Origin: Candidatus Poseidoniales archaeon
Lineage (GTDB): Archaea; Thermoplasmatota; Poseidoniia; Poseidoniales; Poseidoniaceae
DNA length: 50,784 nt
Direction: 5' to 3'
Assembly (NCBI GenBank): GCA_003602475.1
Contig: QQSC01000045.1
Location: forward strand, 1 to 50,784
Of this stretch, positions 26,870-36,311 are shown piece after piece. How positions within the stretch are numbered: position 1 is the stretch's first letter; each line of letters opens with the position of its first letter. The translations under genes and the position numbers were made by a program. Under the pieces are notes generated by a model. It ran no database searches and had not been told where the DNA came from. It was given only the letters and a program-made list of their open reading frames with translations.

Positions 26870-27853
26870 TCAAGCCACCGGGTCGTTGACCACAAAGTCA
26901 CAGGCCTCTCCAGCAAGGACCGCATGAACGTTAGCGGCAATGTCCATGCCCACGCGTGCTTGCGCTTCAACCGTAGCAGCACCAATGTGGGGCGTGCCGT
27001 GGAAACCCTCCATCTGGAGAAGAGGATGATCGGGGTGAACCGGTTCGTTCTCAAACACGTCGAGGGCGACCGAGGTCAACACACCCGATGCAAGGGATTG
27101 GGAAACAGCATCTTCGTCGACGATACCTCCCCGGGCACAATTGACGATGTGACGGCCACAAGGATTCCCGTCCGCCCCGATGTGGGGCATCGATGAAATT
27201 CGTTCGGCGTTGACCAGATGCCGCGTTTCGTCGGTGAGGTTGCAGTGAATGGAAACGTGGGTGCATTGTCGAAACAGATCGTCAACACTCGTATGCAACA
27301 CCGTGCCTTGTGATTTGGCTACTTTCGGTGGGAGGTAAGGGTCGTAAGCATGAATGTCCATACCCAAACTCCGAGCCACCGATGCCACGGATTGAGCAAT
27401 GCGACCGTAACCGATCAGCCCCAATCGCTTTCCAGACAATTCCGTACCCTTGAGTGCCTTTTTCGCCCATTGGCCTTGACGAAGCGTACGGTCTGCTCGA
27501 GCAACATACCGCACGCAAGAAAGAAGATGCGCAATGGTCAATTCCACCACGGATTGCGTGCTGGCTCTGGGGGCGTTGACCACTGCGATTCCCATGGACC
27601 CTGCATGGGCGATGTTGATGTTGTCCACACCCACGCCGGCTCGTCCAATCACCATGAGGCGCCCTCTGGACGCCTCGAGCACCTCAACAGGCAATTTTGT
27701 GGCACTACGGACAATGATGGCGTCAAATTCTTGCAGAGCACCCGACATCAGTTCATCAACCGAAAGCGATGCCACGGCGACTTCATGGCCTTGCTGTTCA
27801 AGCCAACTCACCGCCGTGTCGTCCATGCCATCCGTCACTGCAATCTTGGCCAT
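26870..27853 (-). CDS. serA: D-3-phosphoglycerate dehydrogenase (short form, no ACT domain)
   Basis: This D-isomer-specific 2-hydroxyacid dehydrogenase most likely oxidises 3-phosphoglycerate, the first step of serine synthesis. Visible features are the substrate loop RSATKLPVEVLE and GRAGVGVDNINI, the NAD-binding LIGYGRIAQSVASVARSLGMDIHAYDPY, and the catalytic triad Arg (NCARGGIVDEDA), Glu (LDVFENEPVHPDHPLL) and His (GTPHIGAATVEAQ). From the ATG at 27853 the protein is 327 aa, the length of SerA without its regulatory C-terminal domain, so classical serine feedback by an ACT domain is not expected. The track ORF adds 87 upstream residues that are antisense to the divergent membrane gene and was trimmed. 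Other 2-hydroxyacids remain possible substrates. The small gene and polB2 follow on the same strand. Confidence 0.88.
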   Translation of the reverse strand: MAKIAVTDGMDDTAVSWLEQQGHEVAVASLSVDELMSGALQEFDAIIVRSATKLPVEVLEASRGRLMVIGRAGVGVDNINIAHAGSMGIAVVNAPRASTQSVVELTIAHLLSCVRYVARADRTLRQGQWAKKALKGTELSGKRLGLIGYGRIAQSVASVARSLGMDIHAYDPYLPPKVAKSQGTVLHTSVDDLFRQCTHVSIHCNLTDETRHLVNAERISSMPHIGADGNPCGRHIVNCARGGIVDEDAVSQSLASGVLTSVALDVFENEPVHPDHPLLQMEGFHGTPHIGAATVEAQARVGMDIAANVHAVLAGEACDFVVNDPVA

Positions 27854-27950
27854 AACTCGTGGTTCGGCAGAGGGTGTTAGAAGATTCGCATGAAACACCG
27901 AGCGACCGTTGCGTTGAACAACTCGGACCGAGTGGACGGATTGAACCAAC

Positions 27951-29111
27951 ATGGCTGCGACAAACTTCGATGAGTTGCTTTGGGGAGCCGGGCTGCTCGC
28001 CCTGCCACTCATCATGGCGTTGCCACTGAGGTTGGCTTGGCAGATTTGGGTAGGGGTTGGCCACGAAGCTGCCGAGTACAGGACGGTCGTAAGACAAATC
28101 GTGGATTCTGGCAACCAAGTGACATCCTTCCGTCAAACCCTTGACGACATTGCTCGTAACCTCCGCCTTACCCCATCAAAACAACGTCTCATTGAGGCAG
28201 AGTTGCTTCACCCACTCACCATCTCGCACTTCATTTTGCTCCCCTCGTTGCTGATCTTGCCCCTCTCTGCAGTCATGGCGTTGCCCATCGTGTTGCTTGG
28301 TTTCCCGATGCTGTTGTTCATGGAATACATCATTATCCGACGAAAAATCTTGGTTTGGTCGCTGAGAAGCGTGGAGCGTGTCATGCACTGGCAGGTCATC
28401 CACATTCCAAAACCTCACCGGGGTAAAGACGAAAGAAAACGTTCTTTAACGGAATTTGCCCAACACATTGAGCATTTCAATTATGTTCCGCAAGCGGCGT
28501 TTCTCGGTTTGTTTGCATGGTTGATCGTCCATTGGGTCTTGAGCCTTGATTCATGGACCGTTGAACTGATTTATTCCTCGCTGTTGTACATGGTCCTGCT
28601 GTCCGTGTTGTCCGTTCTCAACACGGCTTTTGAGTCGGATTTGGTCTTCGTTGACCCCGCAAAGGGACGGTTGGTTCCTGTCAATCAATGGCTGGAGGGT
28701 GTGCTGAATCCCATCGTTGGCATCGGTCTTGTCTTCTTGCTGGGCCGAAACCTGCTGGAAGAAGCAAGGGCAGTTGACGGGAATCCAGTCTTGTTTGCAA
28801 CCTTTGTTCTCATGCTCTTGTACGGGTCTGCCGTGGTCGGCATCTCGTTCCGGTGGGGCTATTCCACATGGCGCGGGGGAGCCGTTCGAGGTACATTTGA
28901 GATCCAGGCGATTGAAGAACTCAATCCACTTTCTTACGACCTCACCAGGTCAAAGGGCCGCATTGATTTCAACGTCAGAATGGCGATGGATGAACGCTTG
29001 ATGACGTTTGACAAGGTGAATCCACATCAATTAACGTTCGATGACCTGCAAAGCCTGCCTTCAGCTGGCAAGAGAAAGCGTGCTCCAAAGAATCCGTTGG
29101 ACGATTCTTGA
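27951..29111 (+). CDS. Polytopic membrane protein of unknown function
   Basis: I do not recognise a family for this 386-aa protein. It has about seven hydrophobic helices: one near the N-terminus (LLWGAGLLALPLIMALPL), a pair after a charged ~50-residue loop (FILLPSLLILPLSAVMALPIVLLGFPMLLFMEYIII), one to two near AAFLGLFAWLIVHWVL, one near LIYSSLLYMVLLSVL, and two near the C-terminus (NPIVGIGLVFLLG, LFATFVLMLLYGSAVVGISF). A charged cytoplasmic-looking tail rich in Lys, Arg and Asp closes the protein. The charged loop after helix 1 (TVVRQIVDSGNQVTSFRQTLDDIARNLRL) loosely resembles the cytoplasmic region of type II secretion (TadC-like) membrane proteins, but no ATPase partner is nearby. It is divergent from serA. 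Confidence 0.78.
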   Translation: MAATNFDELLWGAGLLALPLIMALPLRLAWQIWVGVGHEAAEYRTVVRQIVDSGNQVTSFRQTLDDIARNLRLTPSKQRLIEAELLHPLTISHFILLPSLLILPLSAVMALPIVLLGFPMLLFMEYIIIRRKILVWSLRSVERVMHWQVIHIPKPHRGKDERKRSLTEFAQHIEHFNYVPQAAFLGLFAWLIVHWVLSLDSWTVELIYSSLLYMVLLSVLSVLNTAFESDLVFVDPAKGRLVPVNQWLEGVLNPIVGIGLVFLLGRNLLEEARAVDGNPVLFATFVLMLLYGSAVVGISFRWGYSTWRGGAVRGTFEIQAIEELNPLSYDLTRSKGRIDFNVRMAMDERLMTFDKVNPHQLTFDDLQSLPSAGKRKRAPKNPLDDS

Positions 29112-29822
29112 TCAGTCCAACCACGGTATTCGGTCGGGAAGTTCTCCGAAGATGTTGGCCGGAACCGCTGTTTTTATTTTTGATACCGCACCAAGTTGTT
29201 CACTTACTTTTGACTGCCATTCGGCGAATTCCTCGAAAGAGGACATTTGCAACACAGGGTTGTTGGCTCGATTCCATTCAAGGGATTGCATCACGGTTCC
29301 GGGAGGATCGTGACCTGAGCAGACCACCGTATGTTCGTCAAACCGTTCGAGGACCCTTAGAGCGTCCCAATGAACCATGACGCGTCCGCTCGGCAAGTCG
29401 TCTCGCCCAACACCACCGTCTCCGTTGAACAGAAAATCTCCTGTCATCATGTGCCCTGGTATGTGAACAATCATTGAGTCGTTGGTGTGACCTGGAGCGA
29501 AGTGAAACTGTATTGGAACGGAACCAAGCATGATCTTTTCTTCATCGTCAACAAGCATGGTGACACCCAAACTTGCTGTTTCATGGGACATGACGTATTC
29601 GCAATCCAAACGGTCTCGAAGTGTGAAACAGGCCGTGATGTGGTCCGCATGGGTGTGGGTGGCAATAGCGTACACCAGCGTCAACCCTCGTTCTTCGATC
29701 ACTTCGAGGTATCGGTCCAAGAAATCGTAGACAGGGTCCACGAGTGCAGCTTTGCGAGATGCTTCATCGACGAGAAGGTACGTCATCGCCCATCCACTTT
29801 CATTGAGTTGCTCAACATGCAT
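29112..29822 (-). CDS. Metallo-beta-lactamase fold hydrolase, persulfide dioxygenase (ETHE1)-like
   Basis: The 236-aa protein has the MBL metal motif THTHADH (H56, H58, D60, H61), a second His in FAPGHTNDS, an Asp in TGDFLFNGDGGVGRDD and a final His in CSGHDPPG. The TGDxLxxxGxGRxD block and the simple single-domain form are characteristic of ETHE1-type persulfide dioxygenases, which use iron to oxidise glutathione or other persulfides to sulfite. No rhodanese domain is fused. It is cytoplasmic. A glyoxalase II-like thioesterase is the alternative. It converges tightly on the membrane gene (1 nt apart) and is divergent from rmuC. A cysteine desulfurase is encoded 12 kb away, so sulfane-sulfur handling exists in this genome, but the two are not linked. 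Confidence 0.82.
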   Translation of the reverse strand: MHVEQLNESGWAMTYLLVDEASRKAALVDPVYDFLDRYLEVIEERGLTLVYAIATHTHADHITACFTLRDRLDCEYVMSHETASLGVTMLVDDEEKIMLGSVPIQFHFAPGHTNDSMIVHIPGHMMTGDFLFNGDGGVGRDDLPSGRVMVHWDALRVLERFDEHTVVCSGHDPPGTVMQSLEWNRANNPVLQMSSFEEFAEWQSKVSEQLGAVSKIKTAVPANIFGELPDRIPWLD

Positions 29823-29873
29823 GGTTGGGGGGCAGTCGGGGCATGACTTGAACGTTCACACCTGCGGATTGAT

Positions 29874-29880
29874 GATATAC
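29874..29880 (+). promoter_or_regulatory. TATA-like promoter element of rmuC
   Basis: The sequence gatatac lies about 25 nt before the ATG at 29901. That spacing suits an archaeal TATA box that would give a nearly leaderless transcript. No Shine-Dalgarno is seen before the ATG, which agrees with a leaderless message. Confidence 0.4.
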
Positions 29881-29900
29881 CCTTGACGAGATGTTGAAGC

Positions 29901-31109
29901 ATGGTCACCGTGATGGCGTATGGCCTGTTGGCGCTCGGCCTCGGTTTGGGTGGTGTGTTGGGATGGCTGGCCAGCAGGCAAACGCTGCAGGGCCAACTTT
30001 TGGTCGCCAATGAGAGGTTAAGGGCGTCAGAACAGCAATCAACGGTTCATGAACAACGTGTCCGAGCGGAAGTGGAACACATTGCCCGTAAGGTCTCTGA
30101 GGAAAGTACAACTCGATTGATGAACCACGCACAAGAACGCTGGAAATCTGAACAACAAGAAGCAGTGCACGCCCTTGATGTTCGCAAAAACGAAGTGGAA
30201 CATCTGATCAAACCGCTTCGCGACGAAATGGCCAAGATGATGTCCCTTAATCATGAAATGGAGAAAGAACGAACCGGAGCGTACGAAGGCATTAAGCGGC
30301 ATCTAAAGGAGTTGGGAGACAAAACAGAATCCCTGTCAACGCGGACCGTAGCGCTTTCGTCTGCGCTGACGAGTTCCTCACAGGCAAGAGGAAATTGGGG
30401 AGAAGTCAAATTGCGCCGCTTGTTCGAAATGGCAGGCCTCAGCGAACACGTGGATTTTGATGAACAAGTGACTCTTGACAACGGGAGTCGACCCGACTTT
30501 GTGGTCAGATTGCCCCAAAATGGCGTGCTTCCCATTGATTCAAAAGCCGCAGGTGCCCATTACCTGCAAGCCACTGAATTGGAACCGGGCCCCGAACAAG
30601 ATGAACGGCTGCGTCGCCATGCAAAAGCGACAAGGGAACGGATCATGGAATTGAGCGCAAAAGGGTACCAAAACGCCATTGAAGGTGAATTCGACCATGT
30701 CATCATGTTTATTCCAAGTGAAGCCATGGCTGCTTCTGCGTTCTCTTTTGACCCGGATTTGATGGAGTATGCACTGAGCAGAGCGGTGCTGATTGCAACT
30801 CCTGTGACGATGCTCGGACTCTTACGAACCGTGGCGCTGTACTGGCAACAACACGCGTTAGCGGAAGGTGCAAAGGAAATCTACGAAGTGTCAAGGGAAT
30901 TGTACAAGCGCACCACCGTTATGGTGAACCACTTCAACAAGGTCGGTGGCCACCTATCCGCTGCATCAAAGGCCTACAACGATACAAAAAATTCCTATGA
31001 ATCAAGGGTATTACCACAAGGTCGACGTTTGGACGAACTCAAAGTTGCTGAAACACTTCAAGCCGTCTTGCCAGAACCAAAGGACATTGACCACGTTCCA
31101 AGAGAATGA
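29901..31109 (+). CDS. rmuC: RmuC-family protein (DNA recombination protein RmuC homologue)
   Basis: The order of parts is that of RmuC: an N-terminal membrane anchor (AYGLLALGLGLGGVLGWLA), a long coiled coil (about residues 35-150, rich in Glu, Arg, Gln), then the RmuC nuclease-like core with ARGNWGEVKLRRLFEMAGL, DFDEQVTLDNGSRPDFVVRLP, LPIDSKA and FDHVIMFIPSEAM. The PDFVV...IDSK spacing is the D-x(n)-E/DxK pattern of restriction-endonuclease-like folds. In bacteria RmuC limits inversions at short repeats and has been linked to phage defence; biochemical activity is poorly known. It is common in bacteria and uncommon in archaea, so lateral origin is likely (inference). The Nudix gene begins 46 nt downstream. 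Confidence 0.9.
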   Translation: MVTVMAYGLLALGLGLGGVLGWLASRQTLQGQLLVANERLRASEQQSTVHEQRVRAEVEHIARKVSEESTTRLMNHAQERWKSEQQEAVHALDVRKNEVEHLIKPLRDEMAKMMSLNHEMEKERTGAYEGIKRHLKELGDKTESLSTRTVALSSALTSSSQARGNWGEVKLRRLFEMAGLSEHVDFDEQVTLDNGSRPDFVVRLPQNGVLPIDSKAAGAHYLQATELEPGPEQDERLRRHAKATRERIMELSAKGYQNAIEGEFDHVIMFIPSEAMAASAFSFDPDLMEYALSRAVLIATPVTMLGLLRTVALYWQQHALAEGAKEIYEVSRELYKRTTVMVNHFNKVGGHLSAASKAYNDTKNSYESRVLPQGRRLDELKVAETLQAVLPEPKDIDHVPRE

Positions 31110-31155
31110 CGAGACCAGTACGAGGATTCATCAAACACGTTGCATTGGCAACACC

Positions 31156-31884
31156 ATGCACCCACCCGCCACGTTCGTTTATCTCGAACACGATGGCAAG
31201 GTGTTGTTGGTTGACCAGAAGGGAAACGGGCCCAAAACACCCGTACCGGGCCGAAAATCCGGTCGAGTCCGACTTCGCCTCCCCACCACCAAAGAAGTTC
31301 AATTCATGGGGTTTGGCTACCGCTCCAAAGGCACCATCAAGATCGAATGGGACGATGCAACACATTTGATTGAACGCGGTTACCCGAAAATAGATTGGCC
31401 CGAAGGATGGGCTTGGAAAGACAATTGCATCGCTGACAACGGTGTAGATCCAGTCGTGAGAGAATGCATCTACCGCTCAATGCATCGCTTGGTGTCAAAA
31501 GTTATTGTTCACAACGGAAAAGGAGAGGTGTTGATGGCCAAAGCGGAGCGAGGTCACTTTACCGGCCATTGGACGCTTCCGGGCGGATACATGGACCACA
31601 ATGAACATCCTTCGGTCGGTTGCGTTCGTGAAGCGTTGGAGGAATTGGGTGTGAACGTTGAGTTGTCGTCCGAAGCCCCGGTCATCACCCAACGGGTCTT
31701 CAACGACGACGGAATTTCATTTGTTTCCTTCACCTACGATGCTTCATGGAACGGAGATGTCGAATCTCTTGAGTTGTTGGAGGGAGAAATCTCAGAGGCC
31801 AGATGGTTTTCGGCACCAGAAGCCCTCAAAGAGTCGGTGTCACAATTTGACCAAGAAGCCCTTAGAGCGTTCGTCAATCGTTGA
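31156..31884 (+). CDS. Nudix hydrolase with N-terminal extension
   Basis: The Nudix box is complete: GGYMDHNEHPSVGCVREALEELGV, matching Gx5Ex7REUxEExGU, at about residues 140-163. Nudix enzymes cleave nucleoside diphosphate-linked compounds, and the box does not reveal the substrate. About 110 residues precede the core. They start MHPPATFVYLEHDGKVLLVDQKG and include a basic strand-rich part (GRKSGRVRLRLP). There is no NudC-type zinc ribbon. The track ORF extends upstream inside rmuC to 30946; the ATG at 31156 was chosen because the region before it overlaps rmuC in another frame. The gene overlaps the end of alaS by 11 nt. Confidence 0.85.
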   Translation: MHPPATFVYLEHDGKVLLVDQKGNGPKTPVPGRKSGRVRLRLPTTKEVQFMGFGYRSKGTIKIEWDDATHLIERGYPKIDWPEGWAWKDNCIADNGVDPVVRECIYRSMHRLVSKVIVHNGKGEVLMAKAERGHFTGHWTLPGGYMDHNEHPSVGCVREALEELGVNVELSSEAPVITQRVFNDDGISFVSFTYDASWNGDVESLELLEGEISEARWFSAPEALKESVSQFDQEALRAFVNR

Positions 31885-34720
31885 GAAGCATCGTTTTTGC
31901 CGCCCCAAGTGCAGACGGCAGGCCATCAGGATTTGAGCCGCCTCCTTGGGCCATGGTTGGTCGTCCACCGCCTCCACCATTGATGTGACCGGAAATGTGG
32001 CGTAGAATATCGACGGCGTTGTAACGCTCTTGGGCAGCGGTCCCCTCGGTGAGGGCCACCATCAGCTTGCCACCACCAACACGGGAACCCAACACAGCGA
32101 CGGTTGGTTGTGATTGGTCAAGGGTCAATTCCTTCAACATCTTGGTCAGCGCTTTCAAATCTCCGTCGACTTCCATCACCACGATTCTCACGCCATCAAC
32201 GACGTTGATGTTGTCACCACCGCCTGAGGTTCGTGCCTTGACCAATTCCCTCTCAAGCAGTTCAATTTGCTTGCGCTGTTCACCCCATTCACGGAAGAAA
32301 CGCTCGGCTGTTCGGGGCAAATCTGAGCCGTGCACGCCAAACACTTCAGCTGTGGTTCGAACGAGTTCATCTTGTTGCCGTCCATGCTCGAGTGCAGCGT
32401 TTCCTGCCACAATGTGGAGACGCTCAACACCGTCTTGAACGGCTGTTGAGCGCACGAGTCGAATCGTACCGATCTGACCGGGATGGTCATGATGGGTACC
32501 GCCGCATGCTTGCGTGTCGTGATCACCAATCTTGAGGACACGAATTGAATCGCCCTTGGGGGCCCCACCTTGATACAAATCAAAGCCAAATTCCAAATCG
32601 GCGTCTTTACGGTTGAGTTCAATTTTTTCCGTGGTGCCAACAGAAGTCAAGACTTGGTTGGCCACATGTTCGATGTCGTCAAGTTGTTCTCGCGTAAGCC
32701 GCTCATAGTGGGTGATGTCCAGTCGGCCGCTTGCAGCGCTGAGGTGAGAACCTGCCTGGAACACATGTGGGCCCAGCAACTGACGTGCAGCTCCTCCAAT
32801 GATGTGGACTGCTGTGTGATGGTCCATCAGTTGTTTTCGCCTGACAGCGTCCACTTCACCGGTGACAACCGCCCCCACCTCAAGAGGTTCATCGACCGTG
32901 TGGAAAATCACATCTCCCTGTTTTTGGGTGTCTGATACCGTGAGCACCTTCTTTCCGAATCGAATCCAACCGTGATCGGCTTCTTGCCCACCGCCTTCCG
33001 GATAGAAGCACGTGGCATCAAGGGCGATTGAATAAGAGGACGACTTATCGCCTTCAATGGTTGGGAAACTCGCCACAACCGTTGCCTCAAAGGTCGTCTG
33101 CTGTACGTTTGCGTAGTAAAGTGCCCCGGTTGGTTGGAGGTCGTTCGTTGGATGTCCAGAAGAGGAGGCGTCAGCGGTTTGAGCGGAGGCCTTGGCCAAC
33201 CGGGCGTGTCGTTCTGCCATTTCTGCCATAAATCCTGTGCGCAAGGTTGCGTTAATCCAACCCTGCTCACGCGCCAACACAATGACCGTATCGGGTGCCA
33301 GCCCGTGAGAATCATTCAGTGTAAAGAGGACATCATCGGGCAATTCAACTTCGTTTTTGTCCACGTTCCTGAGCTGGGTTCCGATCACGTTCACGCCCTT
33401 TCGAAGCATCTCAGCATAGCGTTCTTCCTCCAAATTGAGGATGGTGAGCAACCCATCTCGATGTTGCTTGTTGAGGTGGCCATCAAGATTGATGTCCAAA
33501 TGATGGGAGGCGAGCACTTCCAGTGAAACATTGAGACCGAGATCATCTCGCATCCGGAGCACACGACGCGCCAACATACGGGCGAGATAACCAGCTTTGG
33601 TGTTGGAAGGGACCAAACCGTCGCCAAGCATGTTGCACAGTGCGTGGAGATGGTCGGGTATGGCGTAGATGCGGGCCAGCGGGTCGGTGATTCCTCGGAA
33701 TTGTTCTGCTGTGACTGAAACACCGCGTTCCTTCAATTTGGTGAGGAAAAGTGACACCAGTTCGTCCCCATCCACACCCGCTTCAATGTTCAAAATACCG
33801 TTCAGGCGGCTCATCTCACTCAACATATTGGGAACGTCGACATCGGGCCACTGAGCCATCGAAGCGTCAAATCCAGCCAGCGTTTTCAGCCATTCTACCG
33901 ATTCGGGATAAATCGCTTCATAAATTGTAGGTGTACCCGCAGCAGCCCAGCAAAACCGTTCCAAACCGTAACCGGTGTCAATGATCTGCAAGGGCATGGT
34001 GCGGTACATGTCTCCTTTGAGTTCCACCGTACCTTCAGGGTGCTCTTCCATGTCCATGAACACCAGTGTGGCCAACTCAAGACCTCCAACGATGACCTCC
34101 ACCGCTGCGCCAGCGTTGCCCCCACCGCACCATGGGTTTTCGACATAGGTGATCTCGTTGGCATCAATGCCAAGAGATTCAGTCAGCAAATTGTGGCATT
34201 GAGCAACGCAGGATTCCATCCAGTAAATTTCAATTCCATCATCGGGCCGATTGAACACGTGGTGAGCCATCATCTCAAAGGTGGTCAGGTGACGGCCTGA
34301 ACGGCCTACTGCATCAACATCCGTCAATCGAATGCACGGTTGAGAAATCGTCAGGGGGTTGGCGGGAGGGTCCACAAGTCCTGATGTCACATGGGGCTGG
34401 AAATCCGCAATCGATGCAATGGTGAGGTGAATGTCGTCTCGCCAACGTGCAAGAACTGGATAGGGAGCCACACGATGGTGGCCTGTCGATTCAAAGAACG
34501 AGAGAAACACTTCCCGCATGGCGTCCTTGAGAGCCTTTCCCCGTTGCGAAAAACCATCGATGAGGGGTGAACCAATGAAGGTGTATTCGTCTTCCGTTGA
34601 GTCACCGCATGTGGTCCGTTCATCGTCAACCGTCCAAAACCAGAGGTCGGTGACTCGGCACTGCTTTCGCTGGTAGCCTGCCGTTCGAAACACATCAAGG
34701 TCAATTGCGGGAAGAGCCAT
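31874..34720 (-). CDS. alaS: Alanyl-tRNA synthetase (archaeal type)
   Basis: This class II synthetase attaches alanine to tRNA-Ala. The start MALPAIDLDVFRTAGYQRKQC is typical of archaeal AlaRS. The catalytic domain contains LARWRDDIHLTIASIADFQPHVTSG, HLTTFEMMAHHVFN and ENPWCGGGNAGAAVEV, and GYGLERFCW is motif 3. The editing/SerX domain has the zinc ligands HTAVH and ACGGTHHDH, and the C-terminal C-Ala domain has the glycine-rich GGGGGRPTMAQGGG. At 948 aa the length fits. The ATG at 34720 is preferred to the longer track start at 34750. It is divergent from rtcB with 115 nt between likely starts, where no clear TATA box was found. Confidence 0.95.
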   Translation of the reverse strand: MALPAIDLDVFRTAGYQRKQCRVTDLWFWTVDDERTTCGDSTEDEYTFIGSPLIDGFSQRGKALKDAMREVFLSFFESTGHHRVAPYPVLARWRDDIHLTIASIADFQPHVTSGLVDPPANPLTISQPCIRLTDVDAVGRSGRHLTTFEMMAHHVFNRPDDGIEIYWMESCVAQCHNLLTESLGIDANEITYVENPWCGGGNAGAAVEVIVGGLELATLVFMDMEEHPEGTVELKGDMYRTMPLQIIDTGYGLERFCWAAAGTPTIYEAIYPESVEWLKTLAGFDASMAQWPDVDVPNMLSEMSRLNGILNIEAGVDGDELVSLFLTKLKERGVSVTAEQFRGITDPLARIYAIPDHLHALCNMLGDGLVPSNTKAGYLARMLARRVLRMRDDLGLNVSLEVLASHHLDINLDGHLNKQHRDGLLTILNLEEERYAEMLRKGVNVIGTQLRNVDKNEVELPDDVLFTLNDSHGLAPDTVIVLAREQGWINATLRTGFMAEMAERHARLAKASAQTADASSSGHPTNDLQPTGALYYANVQQTTFEATVVASFPTIEGDKSSSYSIALDATCFYPEGGGQEADHGWIRFGKKVLTVSDTQKQGDVIFHTVDEPLEVGAVVTGEVDAVRRKQLMDHHTAVHIIGGAARQLLGPHVFQAGSHLSAASGRLDITHYERLTREQLDDIEHVANQVLTSVGTTEKIELNRKDADLEFGFDLYQGGAPKGDSIRVLKIGDHDTQACGGTHHDHPGQIGTIRLVRSTAVQDGVERLHIVAGNAALEHGRQQDELVRTTAEVFGVHGSDLPRTAERFFREWGEQRKQIELLERELVKARTSGGGDNINVVDGVRIVVMEVDGDLKALTKMLKELTLDQSQPTVAVLGSRVGGGKLMVALTEGTAAQERYNAVDILRHISGHINGGGGGRPTMAQGGGSNPDGLPSALGAAKTMLLND

Positions 34721-34835
34721 GTACGTCGCCTCAAGGAACGATTTCTCCAATCCCCACCCATGTTTGAAGCCTGCCCTTGATTGAGATGCCTCCGTGAGGA
34801 TAAAGGCTCATATTCCAAGGACGAAAGGGCACAAC

Positions 34836-36311
34836 ATGGATGCGTCTTGGCGTCAACATCTCGTCGATGAAGGCGACGGTTTGCTGCGGATCAAAGCGCA
34901 CGGCCACATGCGAACCGATGCGATGATGGTCGCCAACCGGGAACATCTAGAACAACACGCCGATGACAGAGGGCCCGAACAACTCGTTAACACAGCCGCA
35001 ATGCCGGGAATTGTAGGTGAAGCATGGGCAATGGCCGATTGGCACTACGGGTACGGCTTTCCCATTGGCGGTGTTGTCGCAACCGATGTCGAATCAGGAG
35101 ACCAAGGCGGGGCCATTTCACCAGGTGGCGTGGGCTTTGACATCAACTGCGGTGTTCGATGTCTGGTGTTGGATGCAACCCTCGACGATGTCCCAAATCT
35201 CAAGCGTCTCGCTGGACGATTAAGCGGGCGAATACCGGCCGGCGGTTCAGGAAAAGGTGGCCTGGGGCTGAAACCCAACGATCTAAACGATATCCTGATG
35301 CGAGGTGCTGCCGCTGCAGCAGATTTGGGCTACGGGCAACACGATGACATCCCTCACCTCGAATCCCAAGGATGCTTGCATACGGAGGAAGCGAACGTGT
35401 CGCCTCGCGCACTGGAGCGCGGCATGAAGGCGCTGGGCACGCTTGGAAGTGGGAATCATTTTCTTGAATTGCAGACCGTTGACGGTATTGCTGACGACGC
35501 TACTGCTCGATCATGGGGCCTCAGTGAAGGCCAACTCGTTGTGATGATTCATTCCGGTAGTCGAGGACTCGGCCACCAGGTCTGTACCGATCACGTAAGG
35601 GCGCTCGAGGCCAGTTATCGCCAACAAAACGACATGTGGGTCAACGAAGCGTACGGATTTGCTTTGCCAGACCGCCAATTGGCCTCCGCCCCGTTCCATT
35701 CCGTTGCCGGCCAAGGGTACTTTGATGCCATGAATGCGGCTGCAAATTATGCGTTTGCAAATCGAGCAGCTTTGGCCCACCGACTGAGGGAGGTCTTGAG
35801 GTTGGAGTTGGGTGTGGACGGAGAAGCACGAACGCTTTACGATGTCGCTCACAACATTGCAAAGGTTGAGGAGCACACCGTTCACGGTCAATCGTGCACG
35901 TGTTGTGTTCATCGAAAAGGTGCAACCCGAGCCTTCCCCGGCAATCATCTGGACGTTGCTTCGCGATACTTGCACACAGGGCAACCGGTTGTTGTCCCAG
36001 GTGACATGGGAACCGGTTCATGGTTGATGGCCGCTCCAGTCTCTGGCATGAACCAAGCCTTCGGTTCATCGTGCCACGGTGCGGGAAGGGCCTTGTCGCG
36101 AACCAAAGCCAAAAAAACCGTTGATGGCAAGGCGTTGAAGCTCAAATTGGAAGCCAAAGGCATTCGCATCCATGCATCAACACCAAACGTCCTTGCCGAA
36201 GAAGCACCTGCTGCCTACAAAAATGTGGACGAGGTCATCAACGTGACGAGTTCAGCCGGCTTGACGCGGCCCGTCACCCGATTGTCACCTGTTGCGGTCA
36301 TCAAGGGATGA
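34836..36311 (+). CDS. rtcB: RNA-splicing ligase RtcB
   Basis: RtcB joins 2',3'-cyclic phosphate and 5'-OH RNA ends in a GTP- and Mn2+-dependent reaction, and in archaea completes tRNA intron splicing. Metal-binding and catalytic motifs are present: GVGFDINCGVR (Asp and Cys ligands near residues 102-105), GTLGSGNHFLELQ, MIHSGSRGLGHQV, and SCHGAGRALSRTKA, which contains the guanylated histidine. The C-terminal DEVINVTSSAGLTRPVTRLSPVAVIKG is the family's conserved end. The GTG at 34794 in the track is upstream of a more natural ATG at 34836, preceded by GAAAGGG. The small coiled-coil gene on the other strand abuts its stop. Confidence 0.95.
   Translation: MDASWRQHLVDEGDGLLRIKAHGHMRTDAMMVANREHLEQHADDRGPEQLVNTAAMPGIVGEAWAMADWHYGYGFPIGGVVATDVESGDQGGAISPGGVGFDINCGVRCLVLDATLDDVPNLKRLAGRLSGRIPAGGSGKGGLGLKPNDLNDILMRGAAAAADLGYGQHDDIPHLESQGCLHTEEANVSPRALERGMKALGTLGSGNHFLELQTVDGIADDATARSWGLSEGQLVVMIHSGSRGLGHQVCTDHVRALEASYRQQNDMWVNEAYGFALPDRQLASAPFHSVAGQGYFDAMNAAANYAFANRAALAHRLREVLRLELGVDGEARTLYDVAHNIAKVEEHTVHGQSCTCCVHRKGATRAFPGNHLDVASRYLHTGQPVVVPGDMGTGSWLMAAPVSGMNQAFGSSCHGAGRALSRTKAKKTVDGKALKLKLEAKGIRIHASTPNVLAEEAPAAYKNVDEVINVTSSAGLTRPVTRLSPVAVIKG

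Noticed and set aside
27854-28114. 87-residue N-terminal extension of serA
   Set aside because: It is antisense to the divergent membrane protein gene and lacks similarity to SerA; ATG 27853 gives the family's natural start.
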